Source: Pseudisothecium myosuroides
Taxonomy: Eukaryota; Streptophyta; Bryopsida; Hypnales; Lembophyllaceae
Length of the DNA stretch: 64,000 nucleotides
Direction: 5' to 3'
NCBI GenBank assembly: GCA_951799445.1
Contig: OX637292.1
Coordinates: forward strand, 22,323,296-22,387,295
Numbering within the stretch: position 1 is the first letter of the stretch; each line of letters begins with the position of its first letter. The notes beneath the pieces were generated by a model. It was given only the letters and a program-made list of their open reading frames with translations, had not been told where the DNA came from and did not search any database. The position numbers and the translations under genes were made by a program. Below, one piece after another: positions 31,920 to 44,976 of this stretch.

Positions 31920-32852
31920 TTAACCTCTAAAGGACTGGCATGCGTTTTTTATTTGTATAGAAATTTTGGGTAGGTACGTGTGACTAGAGATTTCCATATT
32001 TTAAGCTGAAATTTTAATAGAAGGTGGGCGCGAGGAATATCTTTCATATGCACTAAATTTCAGGACATTTGGAAATAGGAGTCAAAAGTTATGGCCAAAT
32101 ATGTTATTTTTTTCGTAACTGGGCAGTCCGGGCAGCAAAAAAAAATTGACAAAATTTTTTTTTTTTTTTTAATATCTTTTTCTTGTAGATTATATTTTTG
32201 TCTGTCTGGGAAGCTTTGATTCATTTCATTTGGATTTGTTATGAGAAAGTTATGGACATTCTTGTTTTTTGGACAGTTAGAGCATCTTTTAGAAAAAAAT
32301 AACTTGTAGGATTCATTTCTAAATGCTATTTTTGCAATTTAAAAAAAATAAAAATTCTCATGGTTTAGTTTACTTACTAGAACAATCTCACCATTGGGAT
32401 TAGTGTATTTTGATTCCATCTAAAATATATGAATATTTTAGATTTTCCTTCTATCTCGTATCTACTTCTACTTAATAAAAATTTTAGGAATGATAATTAA
32501 GTTTTTTTGAATATTTTTTTTCCCTAGACTCTCAACTCAATTCTCCACTATAAAGATTTAAAGCTCAAAACTCTGTAGTGTAAAAATTTTAAGTTAAAAA
32601 TGTTTAAAGTCAAAAAATCTCGTCCAGCAATGTGCTGAAATACTTATTTTTTCCACTTTAAACGCAGATATCTCGCAATCTGAGCGGTCAAAAATTCTGA
32701 AATTTTTTCCACAGATTCTCATACTAGTTAGGTGTAAGATCCTATGGTTAGATGTGAAAAAACATTTTTCATTTTTTTTTACTCCTTGCTATAGAAATGG
32801 CAGTTTTGAGTGTTTTTTGGCAGAAAAAAGGCCTTGGGCCTTTAGGGGTTAA
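31920..32852 (+). mobile_element. 930-bp TTAA MITE family, copy c
   Basis: A 933-bp unit from TTAACCTCTAAAGGACTGGCA to GGGCCTTTAGGGGTTAA. The interior is closely similar to the copy at 55346, including 'gcatgcgttttt' and 'gtgtaagatcctatggttag'. No ORF. Confidence 0.85.
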
Positions 32853-34630
32853 TACAATTTGGGAAAAATATCATATTGTGAGGTTTGAGAATTTTTTGAG
32901 CTTGTGTGAACATACTACAAATTTTCAAAGTTGAGGTCCTAGAAACACTCCTACTAACTTATTGACACTACTCTCAATTGGACATCCTTGAAGTACAAAA
33001 TGCTTCAACTCTCATTGGTTGCTTCAAATAACTCTTCAAAATTGGTTCTTTTTGAAAACTTGGTATTGAATTTGAGCAAGTGCTTTGTCATGTTGGATCA
33101 ATGTACAACATATTTGGGTCAATGAGAGGTATGAATAACATCTTTTCTAAGTGATGGCAAATGGTTGATTTTGCAAAAGAAAAAGGATACCTTATATGTG
33201 TAATGAAATCTATTATAAGTTCGTATGAATAGAGGCAATACAATTTAGATAATTTTAGGCATGATTTTGAAAATTGGTTTCAAGGCCTAACATTATTGAG
33301 CTCCAAGGTAGGTGTACCTTTACTTCACTAAAAAAAATTTGAAAGGAAGGTTGCTATGTATTGTTAGTCTATGAAAGAGAATCATTTCCATTATATTGCA
33401 ATACAAAATAGGTGACTCTATACAGAAGGGACTCCAACTTTGTTAGTTAAGAATGTTATGGAAGAAGCCTCACTTTGATTCATATTCCTAGGATTGTTAT
33501 TGAATTAGATATGAATTTTTTAAGTTGTAATTGAAAGGGTGCTCAATATTGTCCCTACCTTGAAATGTTTACTATGGATACATTATAAATTCCAATATGT
33601 ACTCCTATGGTAGAAGACGCTTATAGACTAAAAATAATTTTAACACTCACTACCTTATAATTTATTTGAGAACCATTGCCTCCAATTTTAAAGGACAAAT
33701 TGCAAGATTAACACAAATACACAAATAAATTTTGATTTCAATGTCAAAAAAATTATCTACATAATGGCAATGACCTTGATTTGGTCTTGGAGGGTAGATT
33801 CACAATAAATATTAATATATTTCTCCATAAATTTATTCTTACGGGCAAGACCAATTGCCAAATGCTTCAGGTTGTCAAAGTGGCAGAGGCAATTCCAGTA
33901 AGAATAAACCTCAGGTACTATTGTACTCAATGGTTAGTTGGCAAAAGAAATTTTAAATAGATGCCCAAAATTTTGGAATTTTTTTTCTAATTTTTAATTT
34001 TTAAACAAATATGAATCTTGCAAAATATATTTATTTTAGGGCATTTATTGAATCACTTTTTTCAACTTTAATTAATCATTTGGCAGGAAATGAAAATAAC
34101 CGTTGGATAATTTGTTAGGTGAAGACTGATGTACTCTCGCCTTGAAAATAAGACACATGCTTCCTATTTGCACTAAAGACAAGAAAAATAACATTTCATC
34201 TTGTTTGAAATCATTTGCTTCCAGTTTCGAGGGTCAAAATTACAATACTATCAATAATAAAAAAATAATTGATTTAAGTGTCTAAACATTTGAACTAAAT
34301 GATGATGTCAAAATTCCAAAGTATTGTGATTTGGATTCAAATCTAATAACTTCATAGTAGCTTATATAAAGCTTATATAAGCGACCTTTTAAGAGTTGAT
34401 TGTCTTTTGGGAAAAGCTAAACTTTTTGAAACAATTTTTAGTAAATTTTCTTAGGAAAAAAAATGGAATTGGCATCTAACCCAAGTCATTTCATATTTTT
34501 TGGACCTTTGTGAAATTAGTTACAAATTTTTGAAGTTGAAACGTAGTGGTTATTATAAGCAACCACCTCTTGAAATGTACATTGTTGGGACATCGAAGAA
34601 AGAAAAATGTACCTTTTAGAGGCGACTACC
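32853..34630. other. AT-rich DNA without recognised gene
   Basis: No ORF of useful length, no splice-supported exon and no inverted ends were recognised. Confidence 0.4.
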
Positions 34631-34892
34631 TTAACCCCTAAAGTTCCAAGGCCTATTTTCTGCCAAAAAACACTCAAATTTTTTTGTTGCCCCCCATCTC
34701 CACGCATTCTAAGAAATGGCATAACTTCTCGCTCGAAGGTCCAATTTCAAATTTTTTTTCCCCGCCACGTACCTCTCTCAATTCTTCACATTCACAAAAA
34801 GTTTCAAAAAATTAGGAGAAAATTTCAGCCCGTAGGTACCTGCCCCAAGTCCCATCTGTCCCCCGAACGGACAATGGTCCTTTAGGGGTTAA
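34631..34892 (-). mobile_element. Internally deleted 930-bp family MITE (262 bp)
   Basis: It is bounded by TTAACCCCTAAAGTTCC and GGTCCTTTAGGGGTTAA. Both termini belong to the 930-bp family in inverse orientation ('ggcctattttctgcc' at one end, 'ctgtcccccgaacggac' at the other), but the middle ~670 bp are missing. It is a classic deletion derivative. Confidence 0.8.
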
Positions 34893-35836
34893 CCCCTACA
34901 GGTTTTTGACTATGTTTTCACCAAAACCGCTCCAAAACTGCCATTTCTAATACTAGTGCCAAATTTTAGAAAAAAAACATTTTTGGACACATGTAACTAT
35001 AGGATCTTGTAGTAAACTTGTTTAAGAAAATGTGGAAAAAATTTCAAAAATTTCCACAACGTGGATTGCAAGATAATAGCGTTTGAATTGACAAAAATTC
35101 TTTTTTTGTCCCTGCAAAAAAATTGGCAGCTGCCCTTCACAAGGTCACATTTGTATGAAAAAATATCCAAAATTGTGGTTACTCTTTGGATTTATTCTTA
35201 AAGGCAAATTGGCTACATGCTTGAAAATTTTCAGATCATTTGGAATTATACAACATATAGAAAAAAAATAGTAAGTAGGAAGAGGTAGAGAATGATTCAA
35301 AACACTAATTTGTTATGAACTTATTTATGGAATTGAAAGATGCCAATCCCAACGGCTGTAATGTTGTAATAAACAATCTACACCCAATGTTTTTTTTTTT
35401 TTTCAAAAATATTGAAAATTGAGTTAAATAAAGGACTTCAAAGTTTATTTTATTTTAGAGTTGAGATTCCATAACTACACTCAAACTAAGAATCCTCATA
35501 ACTTTTGACTCATTGATCGGAATGAAATGATTCAAAGCTTCCCATGTATACATAAATCTAAAAAACCAATTTCAAATTTTTATTTTTTTTAAAAGTGAGT
35601 TTAAAAGAAGTTTTTTTTGTTGCCTGGGTTGCCCGTCGAGCAATGAAAATGACGTATCATGCAATAACTTTTTAATCATTTAGTCAAAAGTTATGAAAAT
35701 TGTTGGGCCTTAAAGCTACTCCTCAGGAAAATGTCGTGTGAAAATTTCAAAGAAAAAACAACAAAACTCCACTCGTAGTGAACTGCCCAAAAAATCTATG
35801 TTCTCAAAATAGCATGTTCGGTGCTTTAGGGGTTAA
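34889..35836 (-). mobile_element. 930-bp TTAA MITE family, copy d (inverted, diverged)
   Basis: It begins at the very TTAA that ends the preceding element (34889-34892) and runs 948 bp to GCTTTAGGGGTTAA. The interior resembles the family in inverse orientation but is more diverged, e.g. 'accaaaaccgctccaaaactgcc' at the start. Confidence 0.7.
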
Positions 35837-37778
35837 ATGACTTTCCACAACTTGATGACCACAGACAACACCATATGCCAAGTGCATTGAAAAGGGCTAT
35901 GAAAATGGTTGAGGCAACTCCTTGTATTTTTATCACCATCAACCATGGACACTAATTCGTTAAGCATTCTAACTTGCGTACAAACCGTATTATTCTAGAG
36001 GAATGTGGGAATATAACTTTAAATATCATTTTATGTTCTTTTGAACTAACAATCTTTCACTTTAAAAATGCATATTTTTGAATGACGTCTCTAAAGACTA
36101 CTAACCTGGAGAAATTTGCTAGTTTGGGATTGGCGCTAGGACTATGAAATTGAGATAAGATAAATTATATGCCTAATGCTAACCCTTTTCTAAAACCAAT
36201 TCCTACAGATTCTTGTCTAAAATATATTCCTATAATCATAAGAGTCTAGGGTCGGTTATAAAAATACCTATTTTCAGCACTTTAAATATTTATACTTTAT
36301 TCATATGATGTCCAAAAAATGCATTCTAAGAGAATCCCCTTTTGACTAACAATATTTTGACTACCAATAAGACCCTACAATTTAATTTTTTTCAAAATAT
36401 TAATAGAAACCATGTTGAATTGCTTACATCTCCATTATTGTCTAATTTCAATGTGGGGTGGTCTTCTATTGTATTTTCTATAGATGCACACTAAAAATTC
36501 ACTACACAAAACAAAGCAATTATGCTTAAAATCAATATTTGACTATCTATAAAATATTTTTTTGGATGTTTATAGGACATGCTAAGGATATTTCATAGGT
36601 ATTCTTAGAATATTTTATCAATGTTTGTTGAGAGACTATTTTGGAACTACTCATCTTTCTAAGTAGTTGGTTATTTACACATCATTGAACAAAAACACCC
36701 CTATCTTAGTACTCATGTTTTTTTTTATAATTTTTATAAAATGCCTCCTCAAGTTTATAACTTTCATTTCATCAATCAAAATAGAAATATTCAAAGCTTT
36801 CCACATATGTTCATATACACTTCTGAAATCAAATGGATCTTTTTAATTATAAAAATGAAAAATGTTTTAAATTGCCCAAAATTCTTGGATTTACTCTCAA
36901 AAGAACAAATAAACCTTTCACATTTTGCAATACTTATCAAAATGCATGAAGCAAAGACTTCCATGAAGATGATGATTAGGACTAAATTGAAAATATTATA
37001 AAATAATTCCAAATTCCAAATTCACTAGAGCTTGCAAAAAATACAAAATTCCATTGTCATCAACAAAATGCTTTTGTAGTTAATGTTCACATTATCTCAA
37101 ATTAATAACGTCACAGTTTTAGCCTACGATTCCAAGATTCAATACTATATATAAATTATTTTTCTTATAATTTTAAAGTTATTTTTTCAAACTGATTTGA
37201 TATAGAGCATACGTAAAAAAAAAATCAACTTTGACTATTAATAGTGATCATTTCTAAAATTAATGTTCAGCCTAACAAATATTTTTATTGTTAACCTAAA
37301 TTTTCTTGCAAAAATCATACATTGTAGTAGTTTTGATTTTATCCAAAAATTCTTGGATATTTAGAAGTTAAATAAAGCAATAGTAGATGAGTTTTTAATA
37401 ATGAAGAATTGATATTCTATAGTTAGATGTGATACAATGATTTCTAGCTGGAGAGCAATTTTTCCCTCTTGAAATTACTTTTGGGTCACTGCTTGATATC
37501 TTTTTGCTAGTTTTAAAGCAACTTCATGGTACGTGATTCAACATTGATGAAGATAGGAAGTGAATGAAGGAGAAATTTGGATAGTATATGAATGCAAGAT
37601 TTTGTAAGCAATTGGTGTAGAAGAAGCAAATATTCAAATAAGCATTACAACTTATCAATGTACTTCCAATTTCAAAAGCAAAAAGGGTACATACATTTTT
37701 TCTATTACAAAAAGCTTGAAACAATTATCTACAACGTCCATTTTGTTTTAGAATTTGGTACTCCTTGGACTATAACAA
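35837..37778. other. AT-rich DNA without recognised gene
   Basis: Strongly AT-rich. Near 37735-37820 a phrase is repeated twice ('gaatttggtactccttggac' against 'gaatttggtactttttggtc'). No supported gene. Confidence 0.4.
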
Positions 37779-38543
37779 TTATCGAGAACGTGTCCACTTT
37801 GGTTTAGAATTTGGTACTTTTTGGTCCTCAACAAGTCTTCGTTCCTGAATCTGAAAAGCTTCCTCCTTCAACAAAGTTGCATATTGTATACCTATGCAAT
37901 GTCGTCTAGTATCAAGAGAAGAAGGTCGACAACTAGGGTCTTTCTTATATGTGTATTGATTTGGATTTGATGTTAATTGGTTTGGTAAGAAGTTGATATT
38001 TATAGGATTCCCCATTCCCTTCGTAGTATTGATTTGCAAACAATTTGACTTGGGGTCTAAAAAAAGACCAATTTGGGTTCCCTTTTTTCCACCTTGCTTG
38101 CATCTTGACTCCATATTGGATCCCAAGCTTGTCCTTGAATTGACATGCCTACGATTGTAAAGGGGTTGAGGTTTAAACTTTGAGTGGCCACCAAATGCAA
38201 AATGACCATGTGCATATTGGCGATGTATACTTTTAATATTCTTATTGCTTGGAAAATCAAGTTTCCTCGCATAAGGTCCACCACCACGGTAGCGTACTAA
38301 TGCATTGTTTGTGTGGAAATTTTCAAAACTATTTTCGTAATTATGGTTTGTAATTTTTTTTTGGTTTTGAATTTGGAATCCATTGGAACTTCTAATTCTA
38401 TTGACATTTCTATCACTTCCAACTGAGGGAAAGTTTATGAGGCCCATTAACTGATCTCGTGCATTAGTGAGAGCTTGTGCCAAATTTGACACTACATCCC
38501 AAATGTTACCCAATTGTTCATTCCAATGGATACCTTGCCTCAT
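37779..38543 (-). CDS. Unrecognised basic ORF, 254 aa
   Basis: An ATG at 38543 opens 254 codons, long for such AT-rich surroundings. The start (MRQGIHWNEQLGNIWDVVSN) could form a helix. The remainder is rich in Asn, Arg, Lys, Gln and Gly with little hydrophobic core (e.g. RYRGGGPYARKLDFPSNKN). No protease, integrase, reverse transcriptase or zinc-knuckle motif was seen. Nucleic-acid binding, as in a retroelement Gag remnant, is possible from composition alone. The last ~20 codons lie in a locally duplicated sequence. It may be a non-coding repeat that is open by chance. Confidence 0.3.
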   Translation of the reverse strand: MRQGIHWNEQLGNIWDVVSNLAQALTNARDQLMGLINFPSVGSDRNVNRIRSSNGFQIQNQKKITNHNYENSFENFHTNNALVRYRGGGPYARKLDFPSNKNIKSIHRQYAHGHFAFGGHSKFKPQPLYNRRHVNSRTSLGSNMESRCKQGGKKGTQIGLFLDPKSNCLQINTTKGMGNPININFLPNQLTSNPNQYTYKKDPSCRPSSLDTRRHCIGIQYATLLKEEAFQIQERRLVEDQKVPNSKPKWTRSR

Positions 38544-41387
38544 CCCCTAAATCATTGAAGATAAAATTTGATTTGATATCAATCTTGGCCTATAGGACTT
38601 CTAAGGTCTTGATTCATTGATTGCAAGCTAAGCTATTTCAACCATCAATGGTGTTGGTTTATTATAATATTCTAGTAATCCGTAAATCATAAGGCATTGA
38701 GCTCTTATATTATAACCAATTGATCCTCATTACCATCGTGTTCTGCTTGGATGATGTTGTCAAATGTCCATAGTAAATTTTGGTCATCTTTCAAGGTGTA
38801 CAAACTGTTAAAAAATGATTTAAACAGAAGCATTATACTCAAAGATGGATTGTTCTTACCAACAACAATTTGCTTTTTCATTAGTCTTACTAGCTTGTTT
38901 TTATTAGCAAATTGTATATGTTTGAATTGGTTAAATGTCTAAGCCTCAAGCCTTCCATGTCATCCATAGATGTAATTGCACACAAAGGATGCATTTCTTT
39001 GGGCAAACTCTCAAGTCCACACAAGAGTCCACAAGAGTTTGTACAATTCTTTTGCTAGAAAATTACAAAGGTATTCTCATGAAATCAATTGTTTGAAATC
39101 CCATTCGTCTATACTCCAAAAACACATGCTAATAAATTAGTGCCATTAGGTTATTTTGCAATGAAAATGTTGAAGGTATAAAGCACTTACAAAATTATAT
39201 ATAATAATGCATCTTTTTGAAGGTCGTAGTCACTAATGTTGCTAATCAAATCTAAAACATTGACCTACAATATGTTGTATTATTATATATTTTTTATAAT
39301 TGAATATCCTTGTTTAGTTTAAGAATCATGATATAGTACATTCAATTAAAACATCATTGATAAAGTACGTACAAGTTCAAAGACATGCAAGGGCAAGTGG
39401 CTTCATTGTGATGTTCAAAACTCGTAGAGCGAAGATTGTGAATGTCTTTGATATTTAGGTTATAAACCCTAAGATACACATCACAAACTTGTAAATCCAA
39501 CTATTATTGTAATCTTGACCAAGCTCAACACATGTTGAAAATATTTCAAGTTAGGAACTTGAAAATAGTACTTGTACATTCTATAATTGAAATGTGAAAA
39601 TCAAAGCTTGCTTATTCTCGATCATAATATATGATACAAAGAGGGGATAGAGCTACCATCATCAGTCTCACTATACTTTTGTAAGTGATAGTGATTTTTA
39701 AGTACCCAAGATATTGATGCCTCATGCATTGAAGCAAAGTAATTTATCCAAGTTCACTAAAAAAAGAATCATCAATAGAATTGAAGGGAAACTTGTCTAC
39801 AAGAACAAGTGAGATGGGAATGAAAACCAAAAGATGGACAAGGACGTACAACGGTGTGTCTTTTCCCTTGAGGGGGGAACCTTGCTCTCTTGTATGTTTG
39901 AACAATCTTTTCGCCATCTTCTAGAGGACTAATCCTTCATCAAATTGGCTCTTTATACCTTCTAGCAACGGTTCATGTACCTCAAACTACCTCATCAAAA
40001 TTTATAGATGTAAAGCTAAGGGATGTCAAATACGGTCAAATATTTGATTGCATTGTGGTTTTCAAGAACTTTATGAAAACTTTTCTTTAGAGTGGGATCC
40101 ACAATATGCAAACCTAAACCATCAATTATAAATTTGTAGCGTGAAGGATTTTTTAATATTAAAAAAATGGCTTTGTATGAAGGTGTGCATTTGGAATGTA
40201 GTAATGAATTATCACCTAAACCTGCACCTCAGTCCATCAAATTCTTGAAACTTCAGAGTACAAAGGCAAAGATGTACATTTTCTTGAATTAATCTTATTA
40301 AGGCTATGAACCATTCTAAAATAATGCTAGACAAGCAAGGATTCATGAATATAAAATGCCCAACTCAATCAATCATATTACAAAAAACATAATATACTAG
40401 GGCAAATTTATGTATAATATAATCAATGAAGAACATTGCATATGTTTATCAATTAATCAATTAACTTGGAAAAAAAAAGGTTTCCATAATACCTACTCAA
40501 AGTCCTTGAAAAAGACATGTCACCTAATTTTTGGTGTTTATGGTACCAAGTATGAAGCTAGAGATCTTCCAAACACTTGTATATGAAGATCTATCTACAT
40601 CACAAATTTGACGTAAGCCCTAATATGTGTATAAATAATATTTTAAATATGTCACATGTAGCTTGTGGAAGAAAAAAACTATATTGCTATAAAACATCTT
40701 CAAGATGGATTCAATACTAGAGCAAAGACAAACAAATAGCTATAAATGTAGCAATCTACATTTGTTTAGTAGTTATGGTCTATGGAACAATGATAGTATT
40801 GAACCATGAGATTAAATATACTACACCAATGTTGTAGTACCCTACTTATAAAAATAGATTTAATAGCTACAAACTTCTTATTGGGAGGAATAGGGGGATT
40901 AAATAAGAGTTCCCTCATCAATATTCAATTTATGTTGAGCTTGAATATATGCTTATATAGCATGGTGATTAGTGACAAACCATATCAAAAAGAGTGAAAA
41001 TCATACATAAAATACAAAAATTATAAAAGGGATACACGTGTCATTTTTTCATTGGTTGTAAAACTTTTACATAAATCCTGCAAAAGGGTCTACTAGTCAT
41101 TTTTCCATTGAATGTAAAAGTTTTTCATTCAAAATTTTTCAAATGGGTGCAATAGTCCTCTTTTTTTTTTAAACTTCAAAATTTTAATTCAAAGAAATAT
41201 GCCAAAAGTGTACAAAAAAAACACATGGTCATCATAAATTCAAATTGTATTTTTTATTCAAAAATTAGTTTGTGAGGCCTAGTGCAATTGAGATCTTGAA
41301 CAACCCTAAATTTTTTGTAGATTTTCTAAACTTTGTAGACAAACAATGCATGTGTTAATTAGACCCTAAGCAAAAGAGAGCCACTAT
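38544..41387. other. AT-rich DNA without recognised gene
   Basis: No splice-supported exons, RNA gene or paired inverted ends were found over this long interval. Short open frames have no codon bias. Confidence 0.4.
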
Positions 41388-42326
41388 TTTACCCCTAAAG
41401 GACCGTTGTCCTTTTGGGGGACAAATGCGTTTTCAGGCAAGTACCTACGGGCTGAAATTTTGTCATGATTTTTTGAATTTTTTTTTGGAGATAGAAAAAC
41501 TGATAAGCTATGTGGGAATATAATTTTTTTCACAATTGGTTCCCGGGAACAAAAGTTATGACCAAATAAGCTCAAAACAAGGGACGGGGGGCAACCCAAG
41601 CAGCAAAAAACAAATGGACAAAAATTTGAATTTTTTTTAAAAATATTTTTTTCCTCATATATTATATTTTTTTCTATCCGGAAAGCTTTGATTCATTTCA
41701 TTAGGATATATTATGAGAAAGTTATGGACATTCTTGTTTTTCAGGCAGTTAGAGCGTCTTCTTGAAAAAAATAACTTGTAGGATTCATTTCTGAATGCAA
41801 TTTTTCGAATTTTTCAATTTTTTTTGGCATGGTTTAGTTTACTTGCTAGAACAATCTCACCATTGGGATTAGTGTATTTTAATTCCATCTAAAATATATG
41901 AATAGTTTAGATTTTCCTTCTATCTTGGTTCTACTTTTACTTAACAATTTTCTTAAGAATGATAATTAAGTTTTTTTGAATTTTATTTTAAATCCTAGAC
42001 TCTCAAATCAATTCTCCACTTTAAATATTTAAAGCTTAAAACTCTGTAGTGCAAAAATTTTAAGTTAAAAATGTTCAAAGTCAAAAAATCTAGTCCCGCA
42101 ATGTGCTAAAAAACTTGTTTTTTCATTTTAAACGCAGATATCCTGCAATCTGTGCGGTCAAAAATTTTGAATTTTTTTCCACACACTCTCATACTAGTTA
42201 AGTGTAAGATCCTATGGTTAAATGTGAAAAAAAAACAATTTTTTAATTGTTTTTACTCTTTACTACAAATATGGCAGTTTTGAATGTTTTTTGGCAGAAA
42301 AAAGGCCTTGGTCCCATAGGGGTTAT
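41388..42326 (+). mobile_element. 930-bp TTAA MITE family, copy e (ends decayed)
   Basis: A 939-bp unit from CCCCTAAAGGACCGTTGTCC to GGTCCCATAGGGG. The flanking tetranucleotides have decayed to TTTA and TTAT. The interior is closely similar to 3760-4691 (inverted) and 55346-56288. It is probably an older insertion. Confidence 0.75.
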
Positions 42327-44860
42327 ATATATATACTATTGTCATCGAGACACAATTTCAATCAACCACCCTTCATTGTAGATTCTCTTGACTGTGTCCA
42401 TTTTATCATCCATACTATTTGTCTACATCTAAATTTACCATGAAAAATTTATACGGTTCCTATCTGTCAAGGGTAACTTATAAAGAAAGTTCCTACTACA
42501 TGATATTTTTATATAGCCTACAGTATATAGTAAATAGTATATAGCCTATGCTATATTTCTATATAGCATTTCATGGATCCTATAGTAGTCCCACATATTA
42601 TATAAAATTTTCCTCTTTTGAATTAAATGAACCCTAATTTTTAACTCACACAATTTTCAAAAAAATCAACTGTGATCTCCCCAGGCACAATTTCTACTCA
42701 AATTTACTTCAAAATTCCATATATCTTAATTTGTACATCTACAATACATGAAACAAAGCCTACATCCTTCATCACTAAGACTTTTCCAACCATATTTCAT
42801 GCGCCTTTATAAACCTCACAGTTTATGAGAAACAAACAAACCATCTTTTTTAACATGACTAAATTGATTAGGGAAGAAAAACCTACCGTAGATTAAAAAC
42901 CTACCCCCAAACTCACTTCAAAGCACTTCTATCACATCATCCCAATCCTTGGGACTGCAAACCATCAAATACATTTGCAACATTAGGGGTTCTTATAAAA
43001 CAAAATACAATCAAAAGGGACCACAAGATCCAGAAACACATTCAAGTCTCACATCAATGAATCAAATAAATTCAATGTAAACGGATAGAAAGATGCACCC
43101 ACGTTACATTGATTTCATGGACAAGCACAAAGAGATGTAGTGGTTGGGAAGTTTTTTGAGTTTTACCATCTATTTTCCTATAATTCCCAAATTGAATTGA
43201 TTTTTCAAGTACCAAGTCTGGTTATTTTCTCTATTTTGTACACAAAATAAAAAATTTATAGATTTTTTCACTAGATTTTGGCCAATGTTTTTGAATTGCA
43301 ACCGGTTTTTTCCCAATTCTACCGGCTAACTTTGAACTAGCCGCCGGTTCTTCCCGGACATTGAGGAGATGATAAACTTTCTGCCAAATTCGAGTCTTTC
43401 ATAGCCAAATTGACTTTGCTGCTAAAGGTGCTATATATTTGTACTTGGAACAAGTCAAGAAGTGGACAAGCTTCCAAAGATTTCACCACTACGCACCATC
43501 CTTGTTTGTGCAACACATTGAATACCAATCACATCAATGAGTAATATATGGAACACATGGATTTGAATTACAAGGAACATTTGAAGTTTGTTTGCAAACA
43601 AGAGCTTCTTAGGCCCTTGTTCCTAGCATTAGGAGGGAAATGAGGCCTCCAAAAGGCCCCATCCCTTTGTTAAAATCAATCCAAATCTGCCCAATCAGCT
43701 GAAATTTTTAGACTGCAGCAGTCAATAGGATTTTTTTTTTAAATTCTTTAAAATTCTTTTTTTTTTTTTTTTGTACTCTCTCTTTATGACATGCAAAATG
43801 ATGAAGATTGTTAACCCCTATGTTATCCTTTAAAGAAATTATTAATTGGCTTACTTTAGCTTACTTAAAGTAATTATTAACATTTTAGAAATCTCAGGAT
43901 AATTAGATCAAAGGATAAAGTATGCTAGACTACAGGGAACGAAATGATTCACATGTATAAAAATATTAAAATACAAAAGTTATTAATTTGTAAAGATGAC
44001 AAAATTGTATTGATTCTTGTATTTTTGAGCACTTTCCATAATTAATTAAAATGGGTAAAACATGAAGAATTGGATTTAATAATGAAGAATCTTAAAGTAT
44101 ATACTTCAGACTACAAGATGGAAAGATTAATAATGAGGAAAAATATCTTAATTCACAAGTTATTAATTTTACAAAAGACCACTTCAGCACAGACAAGGAA
44201 GACCAAAGCGGCAATACAACTTACTTAGTACATAGAGTTACTAGGCTAATTATAGGAAAGAATTAGTTAGGAAAAGTTAGTTAGGCAATTTTAGAAGGAA
44301 TAGTCTTAGGACCTATTCCCAAGACCAAACGGTTAGGGTTACTTTAATTATCCCCTATGACCGCGGGAAACTATATAAAGGGAATTTTTCCATTGTATAG
44401 ATATCTTATTTAATATCAACAAAGACAAAGACTTTCAAAAGATCAACAATACAAGAAGGACTTTCCAAAGACCAACAATACAAGATCGACTTTCTAAAGA
44501 CCAACTTTCAAGCAATACAACAAGATAGAAAGACAAAAAGACATAAAAGACTTACAACAAAGACAAAGAGCTTAAAGAGGAAACAAGTCCAAAGAAATAA
44601 AAGATTCAAGAATAAAAGATCTTGTCTCACAAAGTCAAGCCAAGACTTAAAAAGCTTAAAGAAATTAAAGATCAACATTGAGTCCTAGTTCATTACAAAT
44701 TGGAAAATACATAGACTTAGATTAATGTAATTCTATTGTATGAAATAAATATTACATGAAGTAAAAAAAGTGTGTTTCAAAGATGGAGTACAAAAAAATT
44801 AAAAACTCTTTACATATCAGCAATCCTAGGTGGAGGATCATCGGCCACATAGGAAAAGGG
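42327..44860. other. AT-rich DNA, possible retroelement-like fragment
   Basis: No gene recognised. Around 43917-44005 and 44094-44180 there are two weakly similar ~85-bp segments (..cagactaca.. then ..agttattaattt..). A TATA box (TATATAAA, 44372-44379) is followed by a purine-rich, A-rich run of 'caagacaaagac' type words to about 44680. This arrangement resembles an LTR or leader, but no paired LTR, primer-binding site or coding domain was found. Confidence 0.3.
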
Positions 44861-44862
44861 GG

Positions 44863-44908
44863 AAAAAAAAAAAAAAAAAAAAATTTTTTTTTTTTTTTTT
44901 TTTTTTTT
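44863..44908. repeat. Poly-A/poly-T palindrome (A21 T25)
   Basis: Twenty-one A residues are followed directly by twenty-five T residues, a perfect AT palindrome that could extrude as a hairpin. It may mark two poly-A tails joined head to head, or be an assembly artefact of homopolymers. Confidence 0.85.
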
Positions 44909-44976
44909 GGGTAGTGACGGATCTCGGGGCCTTATGGAGGCCTGATTTTCCTCCTAATGCTAGGTGGCAAAGCTTC

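Noticed and set aside
43812..44700. Possible LTR with TATA box.
   Set aside because: No second LTR, primer-binding site, polypurine tract or coding domain could be found, so it is not listed as a retrotransposon.
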